This document shows, one piece after another, positions 44,186 to 53,800 of a DNA stretch of 64,000 nt. Within the stretch, counting starts at the first letter, position 1. The number at the start of each line of letters is the position of its first letter. A program made the translations under genes and the position numbers. The stretch lies in NCBI GenBank assembly GCA_030018315.1, contig JASEGA010000002.1:62001-126000 (forward strand), in the 5' to 3' direction. Origin of the DNA: a bacterium (lineage in GTDB: Bacteria; Hydrothermota; UBA3073; JACQXS01; JAGMCI01). Under the pieces are notes generated by a model. The model did not search any database. It saw only the letters and a list, made by a program, of their open reading frames with translations, and was not told the DNA's origin.

Positions 44186-44800
44186 TTACACCCATCTTTT
44201 GTAAAGGTTTATAAGTCCAGTAAATATTCTATTATATAGAGGGCTTCTTTCTGTAGTTAGTATGTTTCCATTTCCATTAAGAAGAGCTGACTTAATATTA
44301 TAGTCATTAAAACTCATTTTAGTCAATCCAATCTCTCTTAAAAAGTGGGCATCAGAGCCTACAATTACAGGTTTATTGTATTCTTTGGCAAGTGCCATTG
44401 CCATTCGGTTTTCGCCATTAGTACATCTTGAATTATAAACCTCTATTATATCTACGGCTTCAATTAGTTCATTATCCAATTTATGTTCCCTGTAAGGATG
44501 AGGTAAAACTACAAGGCCACCCTGATTTTTAATTTCTTGTATTACTTTTTTGCTACTCTTTGAAATAACTTCATTTTTTAAAAATAGCCCTATAATGTCA
44601 CCCTCATCAGTATAGTATTCAGCACCTACTATTATGTTTACCTTACCAATTTTATTTGCCTCCAGTGCCCCTTTTATAGTCCCATGGTCGGTAATAGCAG
44701 CAAAATCAAGCCCCAGTTTTTGGATGTGTCCTACTATTCTGGCCGGAGGGATATTGGCATCAAAAGAATAGGAAGTATGAATATGGAAAGTACCTATCAT
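44186..44800 (-). CDS. PHP-domain phosphoesterase
   Basis: 204 residues. It has the PHP motifs GTFHIHTSYSFDA, FAAITDHGTIKGA, GGLVVLPHPYREH and PVIVGSDAHFLREIG, so all four metal-binding clusters are visible. PHP proteins of this size are usually phosphoesterases of unknown substrate. The gene stands alone. Confidence 0.85.
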   Translation of the reverse strand: MIGTFHIHTSYSFDANIPPARIVGHIQKLGLDFAAITDHGTIKGALEANKIGKVNIIVGAEYYTDEGDIIGLFLKNEVISKSSKKVIQEIKNQGGLVVLPHPYREHKLDNELIEAVDIIEVYNSRCTNGENRMAMALAKEYNKPVIVGSDAHFLREIGLTKMSFNDYNIKSALLNGNGNILTTERSPLYNRIFTGLINLYKRWV

Positions 44801-44977
44801 TGTAATATCAAAAATTAAAAATCAAATATCAAAATTACATATTAAAATGTAAAAATTCTAAATCCTAAACAAATTCCAAATTCTAAATTTCAGTGTTCCA
44901 AACAAGTTTAAGATTTGGGAAATTGTGATTTAGATATTGTTTAGAATTTAGGATTTCGGATTTAGGGTTTCTCATAT
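44801..44977. repeat. AT-rich low-complexity repeat region
   Basis: Contains ATCAAAAATTAAAAATCAAA (44807 on), also present at 35228-35254, and opposing TTCTAAATCCTAAAC and TTTAGAATTTAGGATTT arms that make an imperfect inverted repeat. No coding potential is seen. Similar words occur at 25855-25915. Confidence 0.55.
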
Positions 44978-45949
44978 CTATCTATATTCATCTGCGGTTA
45001 AAAACTTTTTATTTGAGAGGTAGGTAAGCAAGTTTTGTATATCCTCGGGTAAATCTGCTTCAAATTCCACCTCTCTTTTATATATAGGATGCTCAAACCT
45101 CAAATATATAGCATGCAGGGCTTGGCGTGACATTACTTGCATAATATCATTGAACTCATCAATTGGGACTTCAGGTAATCTCTTTCTACCACCATAAGTT
45201 GGGTCACCCACAATCGGATGATTTAGATGAGCTAAATGCACTCTTATCTGATGCGTCCTACCAGTCTCTAATTCAACTTCAATCTCAGTTATGTATGTAA
45301 ATCTTTTAATAACCTTAAAATGTGTAACTGCACTCCTTGATGCTAGTGGTGTCACTGCCATTCTCTTACGTTCTATAGTATGTCTCCCTATGGGAGCATC
45401 AATTGTCCCCTCATTACGCTCAATTTTACCCCATACAAAAGCAAGATATTTACGCTTAAGTCTGTGAGTCTCCACTTGGCGGGTAAGTTTAAGTAAAGCA
45501 GAGTCAGACTTTGCAAAAACAAGTAAACCTGATGTATCTTTATCAAGCCGATGTAATACACCTGGTCTTGTACGGTCAGTTTGCCATGAAAGTTGACAGT
45601 GATAAAGTAATGCGTTTACAAGTGTACCACGCAAATTACCGGGTGCCGGATGTGTTACCATACCGGGTGGTTTGTTAACAACAATTAAGTGCTGGTCCTC
45701 GTATATAATATCAATAGGTATGTTTTCGGGCTCAACTATGAATCTTTCAGGTTTTTCATAACTTACAATAACCTTATCTCCTGCTTTAAGTGGAGTATGC
45801 GATTTGGCTGGTTTATCATTTATAAGCACTTTGCCGTCTTCAATCAGTCTCTGAATTTGTGACCTTGATATACCAAGACCAGCCTTGTATAAGTATTTAT
45901 CAAGCCTTATTTTTTCCTTCGGTTTTACTACCCTTGAAAATAAAGTCAT
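44978..45949 (-). CDS. rluD: Ribosomal large subunit pseudouridine synthase, RluD-like
   Basis: 323 residues. An N-terminal S4 RNA-binding domain (RLDKYLYKAGLGISRSQIQR, about 18-75) is followed by the RluA catalytic domain with RPGVLHRLDKDTSGLLVFAKS (catalytic aspartate) and ELETGRTHQIRVHLAHL. The enzyme modifies uridines in 23S rRNA. The exact target cannot be told from sequence. Confidence 0.92.
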   Translation of the reverse strand: MTLFSRVVKPKEKIRLDKYLYKAGLGISRSQIQRLIEDGKVLINDKPAKSHTPLKAGDKVIVSYEKPERFIVEPENIPIDIIYEDQHLIVVNKPPGMVTHPAPGNLRGTLVNALLYHCQLSWQTDRTRPGVLHRLDKDTSGLLVFAKSDSALLKLTRQVETHRLKRKYLAFVWGKIERNEGTIDAPIGRHTIERKRMAVTPLASRSAVTHFKVIKRFTYITEIEVELETGRTHQIRVHLAHLNHPIVGDPTYGGRKRLPEVPIDEFNDIMQVMSRQALHAIYLRFEHPIYKREVEFEADLPEDIQNLLTYLSNKKFLTADEYR

Positions 45950-46058
45950 AAATTTAAATATACTTTAAAAATTAATTAAGTTGCAATTACTTTTATTCTG
46001 GAACGTGATAAGAAATAGTCATAATTTTATAGTATAGGATAAAGAACTACAAGCCTCA

Positions 46059-46775
46059 TTATAGTTTTAAGAAGAGTGCTTTCTTCTGTGCTTCTATTAA
46101 CTGTTTTATTCCATGTTCCGCAAGCTTAATTAAATTTTCAAGTTCTCCCATTGTGAACGGCCTCTTTTCACCGGTTCCCTGGATTTCAATACACTTTAAG
46201 CTCTCCGACATAGCAATATTCATGTCTACTTCAGCAATATAATCTTCATCATAAGTTAGGTCAAGTATTGGAGTTCCATCAACTATACCAACTGATACTG
46301 CAGCTACTGCTTCACGGATTGGTGAATGCTCAATTAAGCCATGTTCTAACATATATTGGATTGCATCATAAAGGGCAATATAGTCACCAGTTATGCTTGC
46401 AGTGCGTGTCCCACCATCTGCTTGTATGACATCACAGTCTACTGTGATTGTAAAACCAGCTATGTCATCAAGGTTTGATACACTCCGAAATACCCTCCCT
46501 ATAAGCCGTTGAATCTCGTAAATCCTACCAGATGCTTTATCTCTTGGAATACGCTCTTTAGAACTCCTTGGAAGCATCCCATATTCAGCGGTGAGCCAGC
46601 CTGTTTTTTTATCCTTTAAAAAATGAGGAACCCTTTCTTCTACTGTAGCTGAGCATACAATTTTAGTTCCACCAAGCTCAATGAGGCAAGAACCTTCAGG
46701 CTCTTTTAAGTAATCTTTCTCTATTTTAACTGTTCTTAATTCGTTAGGTTTTCTGCCGTCTTTTCTTTTAACCAT
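46059..46775 (-). CDS. rph: Ribonuclease PH
   Basis: Phosphorolytic 3' trimming of tRNA precursors. About 238 residues from ATG 46775: KRKDGRKPNELRTVKIE, GWLTAEYGMLPRSSKER, QADGGTRTASITGDYIAL and the C-terminal TGEKRPFTMGELENL. A longer frame to 46802 runs through the -10 box, so ATG 46775 is preferred. It shares an 80-base divergent promoter region with the exonuclease gene. Confidence 0.95.
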   Translation of the reverse strand: MVKRKDGRKPNELRTVKIEKDYLKEPEGSCLIELGGTKIVCSATVEERVPHFLKDKKTGWLTAEYGMLPRSSKERIPRDKASGRIYEIQRLIGRVFRSVSNLDDIAGFTITVDCDVIQADGGTRTASITGDYIALYDAIQYMLEHGLIEHSPIREAVAAVSVGIVDGTPILDLTYDEDYIAEVDMNIAMSESLKCIEIQGTGEKRPFTMGELENLIKLAEHGIKQLIEAQKKALFLKL

Positions 46776-46781
46776 GGTATT

Positions 46782-46810
46782 ATTATATTTTAAAGTTAAC
46801 AAGAGTGCAA
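46782..46810 (-). promoter_or_regulatory. Promoter for rph, leaderless
   Basis: Minus strand TTGCAC at 46810-46805, a 17-base spacer, TATAAT at 46787-46782, six bases to ATG 46775. Confidence 0.55.
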
Positions 46811-46819
46811 GTAATTTTC

Positions 46820-46847
46820 TTGACTTTTAGTAATTCTACAGTATATT
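46820..46847 (+). promoter_or_regulatory. Promoter for the PolB-like exonuclease, leaderless
   Basis: TTGACT at 46820-46825, a 16-base spacer, TATATT at 46842-46847, seven bases to ATG 46855. Confidence 0.58.
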
Positions 46848-46854
46848 TGTTTAA

Positions 46855-47484
46855 ATGATTAGACTTTATATTGATATTGAGACAATTCCTGGACCTGAGA
46901 GATTAAAAGAAGAAATAGTACAAAATATTGTACCACCTAAAGATCTCGTAACTATGTGGGAGATAAGTAGATGGAAAGAAAATGAGGTAAAAAAGTTATA
47001 TCGTGATACCGCTCTAAATGGCAATTTTGGTAGTATTCTTTGTATCGGATATATAAAAGAACAACCAGTTAGTGAGGATAAAGCTGTTATCAAGGGTGAT
47101 GAGCGTGATATTTTACAAAAATTTTGGGAAGTTGCTAAAAATGCTGATAAACTCATTGGTCATAATATACTTGATTTTGACCTCAAATTTATATGGAAAA
47201 GGTCTATAATTCATAAGATTAAGCCAAGTATTGACATAAGTTTTGCAAGGTATCGGAGTGACTTTGTTTACGATACAATGCAAGAGTGGGAGAAGTGGCA
47301 CGGCTATATAAAGCTTGACCAACTTGCAAGAATACTTGGACTACAATCATCAAAGAGTGTTCTCAATGGGAGTAAGGTTTACGATTATTATAAAGCAGGT
47401 AAACTTCAAGCTATATATGACTACTGTATAGCTGATGTCGAACTCGTCCGTAAAGTATATAAACGGATGAATTTTATAGAGTGA
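46855..47484 (+). CDS. 3'-5' exonuclease, PolB-exonuclease-like (DEDDy)
   Basis: 209 residues of the RNase H-like fold. Acidic motifs are LYIDIETIPG near the start, IGHNILDFDLKFI in the middle and YCIADVELVRKVY at the end, giving D, E, D, D and a tyrosine. This matches the family of predicted exonucleases related to the PolB exonuclease domain. The in vivo role is unknown. It is 13 bases before gcvH, so the two may share a transcript. Confidence 0.82.
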   Translation: MIRLYIDIETIPGPERLKEEIVQNIVPPKDLVTMWEISRWKENEVKKLYRDTALNGNFGSILCIGYIKEQPVSEDKAVIKGDERDILQKFWEVAKNADKLIGHNILDFDLKFIWKRSIIHKIKPSIDISFARYRSDFVYDTMQEWEKWHGYIKLDQLARILGLQSSKSVLNGSKVYDYYKAGKLQAIYDYCIADVELVRKVYKRMNFIE

Positions 47485-47497
47485 AGGGGGTGATGGT

Positions 47498-47875
47498 ATG
47501 GACATTCTGGAAGACTTAAAATATACCAAAACACACGAATGGGTTAAAATTGAAGGTGATATTGTGACTTGTGGGATAACAGATTATGCACAATCAGAAC
47601 TATCTGATGTTGTCTTTGTTAATCTTTATAAAATAGGTACTTTTGTTGACAAAGGTAGACCAATAGGAACCATAGAGGCAGTTAAAGCTGTTTCTGACAT
47701 CTATGCACCTGTATCAGGTGAGATTATAGATGTAAACGAGGGACTTGCTAAATCGCCTAATCTTGTAAATCAGGACCCTTATGGTGAGGGTTGGATGGTG
47801 AAGATAAAAATCTCTAACCCAAGTGAGTTAGATACCCTTTTAACAGCTGAAGCTTATAAGAAAACTTTACTCTGA
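47498..47875 (+). CDS. gcvH: Glycine cleavage system H protein
   Basis: 125 residues, a lipoyl carrier. The lipoyl lysine lies in GTIEAVKAVSDIYAPVSG, and KYTKTHEWVKIEGD opens the fold. It carries the aminomethyl group between the P and T proteins. A GGGGGTGA ribosome site precedes the ATG. The stop codon is already part of a palindromic repeat. Confidence 0.96.
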   Translation: MDILEDLKYTKTHEWVKIEGDIVTCGITDYAQSELSDVVFVNLYKIGTFVDKGRPIGTIEAVKAVSDIYAPVSGEIIDVNEGLAKSPNLVNQDPYGEGWMVKIKISNPSELDTLLTAEAYKKTLL

Positions 47876-47929
47876 ACGAAGTGAAGAGTCTCTCACGAGA
47901 TTCTTTGCTATCGCTCAGAAAGAATGACA
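47871..47929. repeat. Palindromic repeat, double ATTCTGAAC type
   Basis: TCTGAACGAAGTGAAGAGTCT, a short centre, then AGATTCTTTGCTATCGCTCA and GAAAGAATGACA. The halves are inverted copies, so the RNA would fold as a long hairpin between gcvH and gcvPA. The gcvH TGA lies at its left edge. Confidence 0.7.
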
Positions 47930-47951
47930 AAAAGGTGTACAGGAGTTAAGA

Positions 47952-49313
47952 ATGCCCTTCATTCCTAATACAGATGAAGATAGGAAGAAAATGCTTCATA
48001 AAATAGGGGTGAAAAACTTTGATGAACTACTCTCTCCTATTCCTGAACACTTAAGACTTAAAGAGCCTCTAAATCTCCCACCCTCTTTATCAGAGTTTGA
48101 AATCAATAAGTTAATGCAAAGAATTTCAAAAATGAATCTTACAACTGAAGATTGTATTTCATTTTTAGGTGCTGGGTGCTACGACCACTATATACCTGCG
48201 GCTGTTGATTATGTCATCTCAAGACCCGAATTTTATACTGCCTATACACCATACCAAGCTGAAGCCTCACAAGGGACACTTCAGATAATTTATGAGTATC
48301 AGTCAATGATTTGTGAACTCACGGGGATGGATGTTGCAAATGCATCAATGTACGACGGTGGCTCTGCTCTTGCTGAAGCTTGCCATATGGCGAGTTCAAT
48401 AAAAGGGAGAGAAAAAGTATTAATCTCAGATTCTGTCAACCCATCCTATATACAGTGTGTTAAGACCTATCTCGGTAGTAATAGGGTAATACATATCCCA
48501 CTTAATAATGGTAGAACTGATGTATCTATTCTCAAAAATATGCTATCCGACAGTATAGCTTGTGTTGTAATTCAGCATCCAAATTTCTTTGGAATACTTG
48601 AGCCAGTGAATGAGATAGGGCATTTAGTTCATTTAAGAAACTCACTTTACATAGGAATACCACTTCCAATTTCACTTGGAGTACTATCGCTACCAGGGGA
48701 TTGGGGTGCAGACATTGTTGTAGCTGAGGGTCAGTCTCTTGGAATTCGTCAATCTTTAGGTGGTCCTGGGCTTGGAATTCTTGCCGCACGTAAAGAATTT
48801 ATAAGACAAATGCCGGGTAGGATAATCGGAAGAACACAGGATATAGAAGGAAGGCAAGGTTTTGTGATGACACTACAGACACGTGAGCAACACATAAGAC
48901 GAGAGAAAGCAACATCAAATATATGTACAAATGAAGGACTATGTGCTATTGCTGCCTGTGTTTATCTTACAATTATGGGACCGCAAGGAATGAAGGAAGT
49001 TGGTGAACTTTGTTATGCGAAAGCACATTATTTAGCAGAAAGAATAAAGAAAATTACAGGGTTTAGTTTAGTTTATGATGCACCATTCTTCAATGAATTT
49101 TTGGTTCAAACACCGGTTTCAGCAGAGGAGATTGTTCAAGCATTAATCAAGGACCATATTTTTGCTGGATTCCCAATTTCAAGGCTTTTCAAACAGCATA
49201 CACATGAACTTCTTGTAGCAGTGACAGAGAAAAGAACACGCGATGAACTTGATTATTTTATAGAAAAATTGAAAGAGATTAGACCTCAAGAGGTAGCACC
49301 TCAAGCTGATTAG
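47952..49313 (+). CDS. gcvPA: Glycine dehydrogenase (decarboxylating) subunit 1
   Basis: 453 residues of the split P protein, N-terminal half: FIPNTDEDRKKMLHKIG, SFLGAGCYDHYIPAAVDY, YTAYTPYQAEASQGTLQ and the late GGPGLGILAARKEFIRQMPG. It decarboxylates glycine together with GcvPB, which carries the PLP lysine. gcvPB does not follow; nadB does. An AGGAG site precedes the ATG. Confidence 0.95.
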   Translation: MPFIPNTDEDRKKMLHKIGVKNFDELLSPIPEHLRLKEPLNLPPSLSEFEINKLMQRISKMNLTTEDCISFLGAGCYDHYIPAAVDYVISRPEFYTAYTPYQAEASQGTLQIIYEYQSMICELTGMDVANASMYDGGSALAEACHMASSIKGREKVLISDSVNPSYIQCVKTYLGSNRVIHIPLNNGRTDVSILKNMLSDSIACVVIQHPNFFGILEPVNEIGHLVHLRNSLYIGIPLPISLGVLSLPGDWGADIVVAEGQSLGIRQSLGGPGLGILAARKEFIRQMPGRIIGRTQDIEGRQGFVMTLQTREQHIRREKATSNICTNEGLCAIAACVYLTIMGPQGMKEVGELCYAKAHYLAERIKKITGFSLVYDAPFFNEFLVQTPVSAEEIVQALIKDHIFAGFPISRLFKQHTHELLVAVTEKRTRDELDYFIEKLKEIRPQEVAPQAD

Positions 49314-50879
49314 GTGGAGACAGATTTCTTAGTTATAGGGAGTGGTATAGCAGGGCTTACGTTTGCAATTAAGGTTTCGGCTTACGGAGATACAGCTGTT
49401 ATCACAAAGAAAGAAAGTACTGAGACAAACACAAATTATGCACAGGGTGGGATAGCAGCCGCTCTCTCATCTCATGATTCTATTGAGCTACATATCCGAG
49501 ATACATTGAATGCAGGAAATGGACTTTGTAAAAAAGAAGCTGTCCGTATAATGGCAAATGAGGGACCTAGATTAGTTGTGGAACTTTCAGAATTAGGAGT
49601 AGAATTTACAAAAGATAAGGATGATAATTTTGACCTCGGAATGGAGGGTGGTCATTCGGAGCGTAGGATTGTACATGCAAAAGATGCGACAGGGGCAGCA
49701 ATTGAGACTACTCTTGTCAGGGTAGCAAAAGATAAGGGAATAAAATTGTTTGATAATTGGCTTGCCATTGACTTAATATTAAAAAATAATAGATGCATAG
49801 GTGTATGGGTTTTTGATGTTGAGAAAGGGGATGTTTTTCCATTTTTTTCAAAGGCTACTCTTATTGCAACTGGTGGGATAGGTGCAATTTACTTACATAC
49901 AACTAATCCAAGTATAGCTACTGGCGATGGTATAGCGATGGCTTATAGAGCTGGGGCAAAGATTGCAAATATGGAATTTGTACAGTTTCATCCTACTTCA
50001 TTTTATGGTAAACGAATTGGAGACCGTGCATTATTACTTTCTGAAGCTATAAGAGGGGAGGGTGGAATATTAAAAACTAAAGATGGGCACTCATTTATGG
50101 AGAAATACAATTCAAGGAAGGAACTTGCTCCAAGGGATATAGTTGCAAGGGCAATCCATAAAGAACTTAAGGAAAGTGGCGATGAATATGTGTTACTTGA
50201 TATCACACATATACCAGAAAAAAGAATAAAGGAGAGATTTCCGACCATTTATGAGGTATGTCTTTCTTTTGGTATAGACATATCAAAGGAGCCAATCCCA
50301 GTTGTCCCTGCTGCTCATTATGAATGTGGTGGTATTCTCATAGATATTAGCGGGCTAACTAATATTCCTTGCCTATATGCAGCTGGTGAGTCAGCGTGTG
50401 TCGGAGTCCATGGTGCAAATAGGCTGGCATCAAACTCATTATTGGAGTCGCTCGTTTTTGCTCATAGGGCAGCTAATGCGGCATGTAAATCACTTGAAAA
50501 TGTAGAGTATCCAAAATTACATAAGTTTGCTCAACCAGAAAAGCTATGCGAGTCGAGTATAATTTTAGATTATTTACTCCAAATAAAGAGGATAATGTGG
50601 AGCCATGTTGGAATAGTTAGGGATGATAATGGATTGAAATTAGCGAGAAGTGAAGTTCTAAAATATAAACTTGAAATAGAAAACCTTTATAATACTCATA
50701 AGCTAACTCTTCCATTAGTTGAGCTCCGTAATGTAGCAACAGTCGCTTCAATAGTTATAGAATGTGCTTTGTGGAGGAAGGAGTCAAGGGGACTTCACTT
50801 TAACATTAACTGGCCAGAAAAAGATGATATTCATTATAGGAAAGATACAATTGTAGAAAAAAAAGGTAATTTTAACTAG
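49314..50879 (+). CDS. nadB: L-aspartate oxidase
   Basis: Oxidises aspartate to iminoaspartate for NAD synthesis. The 521 residues include the FAD loop FLVIGSGIAGLTFAIKV, TNTNYAQGGIAAAL, MEFVQFHPTSFYG, the R-G-E-G-G active site and ANRLASNSLLESLVFAHRAA. The GTG start directly follows the gcvPA stop with no space, so translation is probably coupled. nadA and nadC are not in the window. Confidence 0.93.
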   Translation: METDFLVIGSGIAGLTFAIKVSAYGDTAVITKKESTETNTNYAQGGIAAALSSHDSIELHIRDTLNAGNGLCKKEAVRIMANEGPRLVVELSELGVEFTKDKDDNFDLGMEGGHSERRIVHAKDATGAAIETTLVRVAKDKGIKLFDNWLAIDLILKNNRCIGVWVFDVEKGDVFPFFSKATLIATGGIGAIYLHTTNPSIATGDGIAMAYRAGAKIANMEFVQFHPTSFYGKRIGDRALLLSEAIRGEGGILKTKDGHSFMEKYNSRKELAPRDIVARAIHKELKESGDEYVLLDITHIPEKRIKERFPTIYEVCLSFGIDISKEPIPVVPAAHYECGGILIDISGLTNIPCLYAAGESACVGVHGANRLASNSLLESLVFAHRAANAACKSLENVEYPKLHKFAQPEKLCESSIILDYLLQIKRIMWSHVGIVRDDNGLKLARSEVLKYKLEIENLYNTHKLTLPLVELRNVATVASIVIECALWRKESRGLHFNINWPEKDDIHYRKDTIVEKKGNFN

Positions 50880-50887
50880 GAGGATTT

Positions 50888-53800
50888 ATGATTTGCGTAT
50901 TATTAGGTCTCATTTTAAGCATGGGGGAGCTAACAAAAGATATATATTTCAAGGAAAGTGATATCTTATTTGATAGGGTGAGAGGATACGACGTCATAAG
51001 GTTAGAAGGGTGCGACTTTACCAACACACCTAGTGAACCACAACTTCCTGTTAAAACTGTCTATTTTTTACTACCAAATGATTCTAAAGTAAAAGAAGTT
51101 AAAGTTAAGTCAGCTGATTTTAAGTGGCTCCCAGGCGAATACAATATATTGCCAGCACAATTACCTCAAATACTTTCAAAGCGAGCCCCTATTAACTTTA
51201 TTGAACCTAAATTGTCCGTATATAAATCAGTGGATGAGTATCCGGATAAGTTGGTAGAATTTAAAGGAGAAGGCTCAATTCGTGGGTATAGGATTGCTGA
51301 ACTTCTTGTTTATCCAGTTCAGTGGATTCCTAAAGAGAAGAAGCTTAAACTTTATAGAAGGATTGATATTAGTATTAAACTTGATCCAATAAGTCAACCA
51401 ACTGTAAAAAATAGACCCAAAGAGATAGAGACTCTTATTAAGTCAGTTGTGGTAAATTCTGATGACTTAACAAATCTAACTCATACAAAGCTAATAGATG
51501 AGTTTACCCAATCTATTTACGAGTATTTAATTATAACCTCAGATGCATTAAAATCAGCATTTGAGCCTCTAAGAGACTGGAAGGCAGAAAAAGGTGTTCC
51601 TGCTACAATAAGAACTACAGAATGGATAAGTGCCAATTATAATGGTAGGGACCTTGCTGAAAAGATAAGAAATTTCATTATTACAGCACAGGACTCGGGG
51701 CTTGTATGGGTTTTACTTGGGGGTGATGTAGATATAGTTCCAGCAAGAATAGCTTATGCAATGACATGTGGGGCAGGATTTATGCCAAATGAGGATAGTC
51801 TCTATGCTGACCTATATTACTCGGACCTTGATGGTGATTGGGATGCCAATGGAAATGGGGTGTTTGGTGAAGTAGCTGATAATATTGACTTATATCCAGA
51901 TGTTTTTGTAGGAAGAGCTCCTGTAAGGAATGCTACGCAAGTTCAAGTATTTGTTAACAAAGTTTTAAATTATGAAAGAAATCCACCCGCTGATTATCTA
52001 AAAAATGCCCTATTTTTTGCTGAGATTCTGTGGCACGACCCATACACAGATGGAGGGATTGGTAAAAATATGATTGGCGAATTATTTCCATCAGAGTTTA
52101 ATATACAAAAGCTTTACCAATCGTTAGGGAATGAGAACCCAAATTCTGTCATTACTGCAATGAATGAAGGCAAAAATCTACTAAATCATGCTGGACATGG
52201 CTGGATTTATTTGATGGGAGTGGGTAACGGATATTTAACGGACTCAGATATAGATGGTTTAACAAATGGAAATAAGCAAGGAATATTGTATTCTATAGGG
52301 TGCTGGGTAGGTGCATTTGACTATGATTGTATCGCTGAACATTGGGTAAGGAATCCGAATGGCGGAGGGGTTGCCTGTATTGTAAACTCAAGATATGGGT
52401 GGGGCTCACCAGGTAATCCCGGATATGGATACTCAGATATATTTGACAAAGGTTTTTATCGTAATATATTCAAGGAGAACATAACTCATATCGGGCAGAT
52501 ACTTGCTAAAACAAAACTTGACTATATCGCATTCTCTCGCGAACCCGATGTATATAGATGGCACCAGTATCAGCTAAATCTACTTGGTGAGCCAGAACTT
52601 AATATTTGGACTGATTCCCCATGTAGCTTAGAAGTTGCTCATCCAGAGAGTATATCTATTGGTGAAAGTCTTTTTAGGATAGCAGTCAAAAATGGGAGCA
52701 CTCCAATACGCGGTGCTCTTGTGTGTTGCATGAAGCCAAATGAAGTTTATGACCGTATTTATACAAATGAGATTGGGGAGGCAAGTTTTTATATAAATCC
52801 AAGCTCAATAGGCAGTTTAAAAGTGACCGTGACTTGTCATAATTATTACCCTTATCAAGGGATAGCACAGGTATTTTCAGCTGGTCCTTATCCTGGATAT
52901 TGGGCACATCGAATTAGTGATTCAGGAGGTAATGGTGAAATAAATCCTGGTGACACTATCACCTTACAAGTTACATTCAAAAACTTTGGTACTGAACAAG
53001 CAGATGCGGTAACTGCAATTCTGAAGACCAATGACCCTTACATAACTATTTCAGACTCAGTTGCTAATTTTGGTAATATTGCTCCAGGGGATACGGCTAT
53101 AGATGATTTTGTTTTCCAAGTCAACCCCTTATGTATACTCACACATATAATTCAATTTACTTTAGATATTATAAATTTTGGCTCTCATACTCTAAATCTC
53201 ATGATTCAGACACCAGTGTTAACCTACAAATATTATTTAGTAGATACAATTCCTGAACCAGGTGATACTTTTAACCTATTGATTAGTATAAAAAATAGTG
53301 GAACTGGAGAAGCAATAAATATAGATGGCATACTTTACTCCCAAAACCCTTATATCACAATTCTTGATAGTATTGCAAACTTTGGTAGTCTTAAACCAGA
53401 TTCTTCTGGCACCGCCCTGTATACTGTTAGGATAAATCAAACATGTCCATCTCCTTACTTTACAAATTTTGTCTTAAATCTATCAACCGGTCCTTATTCA
53501 TTTACAGACACTTTTTTACTCAAAATTGGGTACTCTGAATTCTCAGACAATGTTGAATCTGGGGTTGGTGGCTGGACTCACGGTGGTACTGATGACTTAT
53601 GGCATATTACGGAAAGAGACTGTCACTCTCAAACTCATTCATGGTGGTGTGGTGATGACGGTTCACAAGGGTATCATAATAATATGAATGCATGGCTTTT
53701 GTCTCCTAAATTCGTAGTAGGGCATGACTCATGGCTATCATTTTGGTACAGGTTTGATGTTGCAATTTATGGAGTGGATGGTATTTATGTAGAAGTTGGT

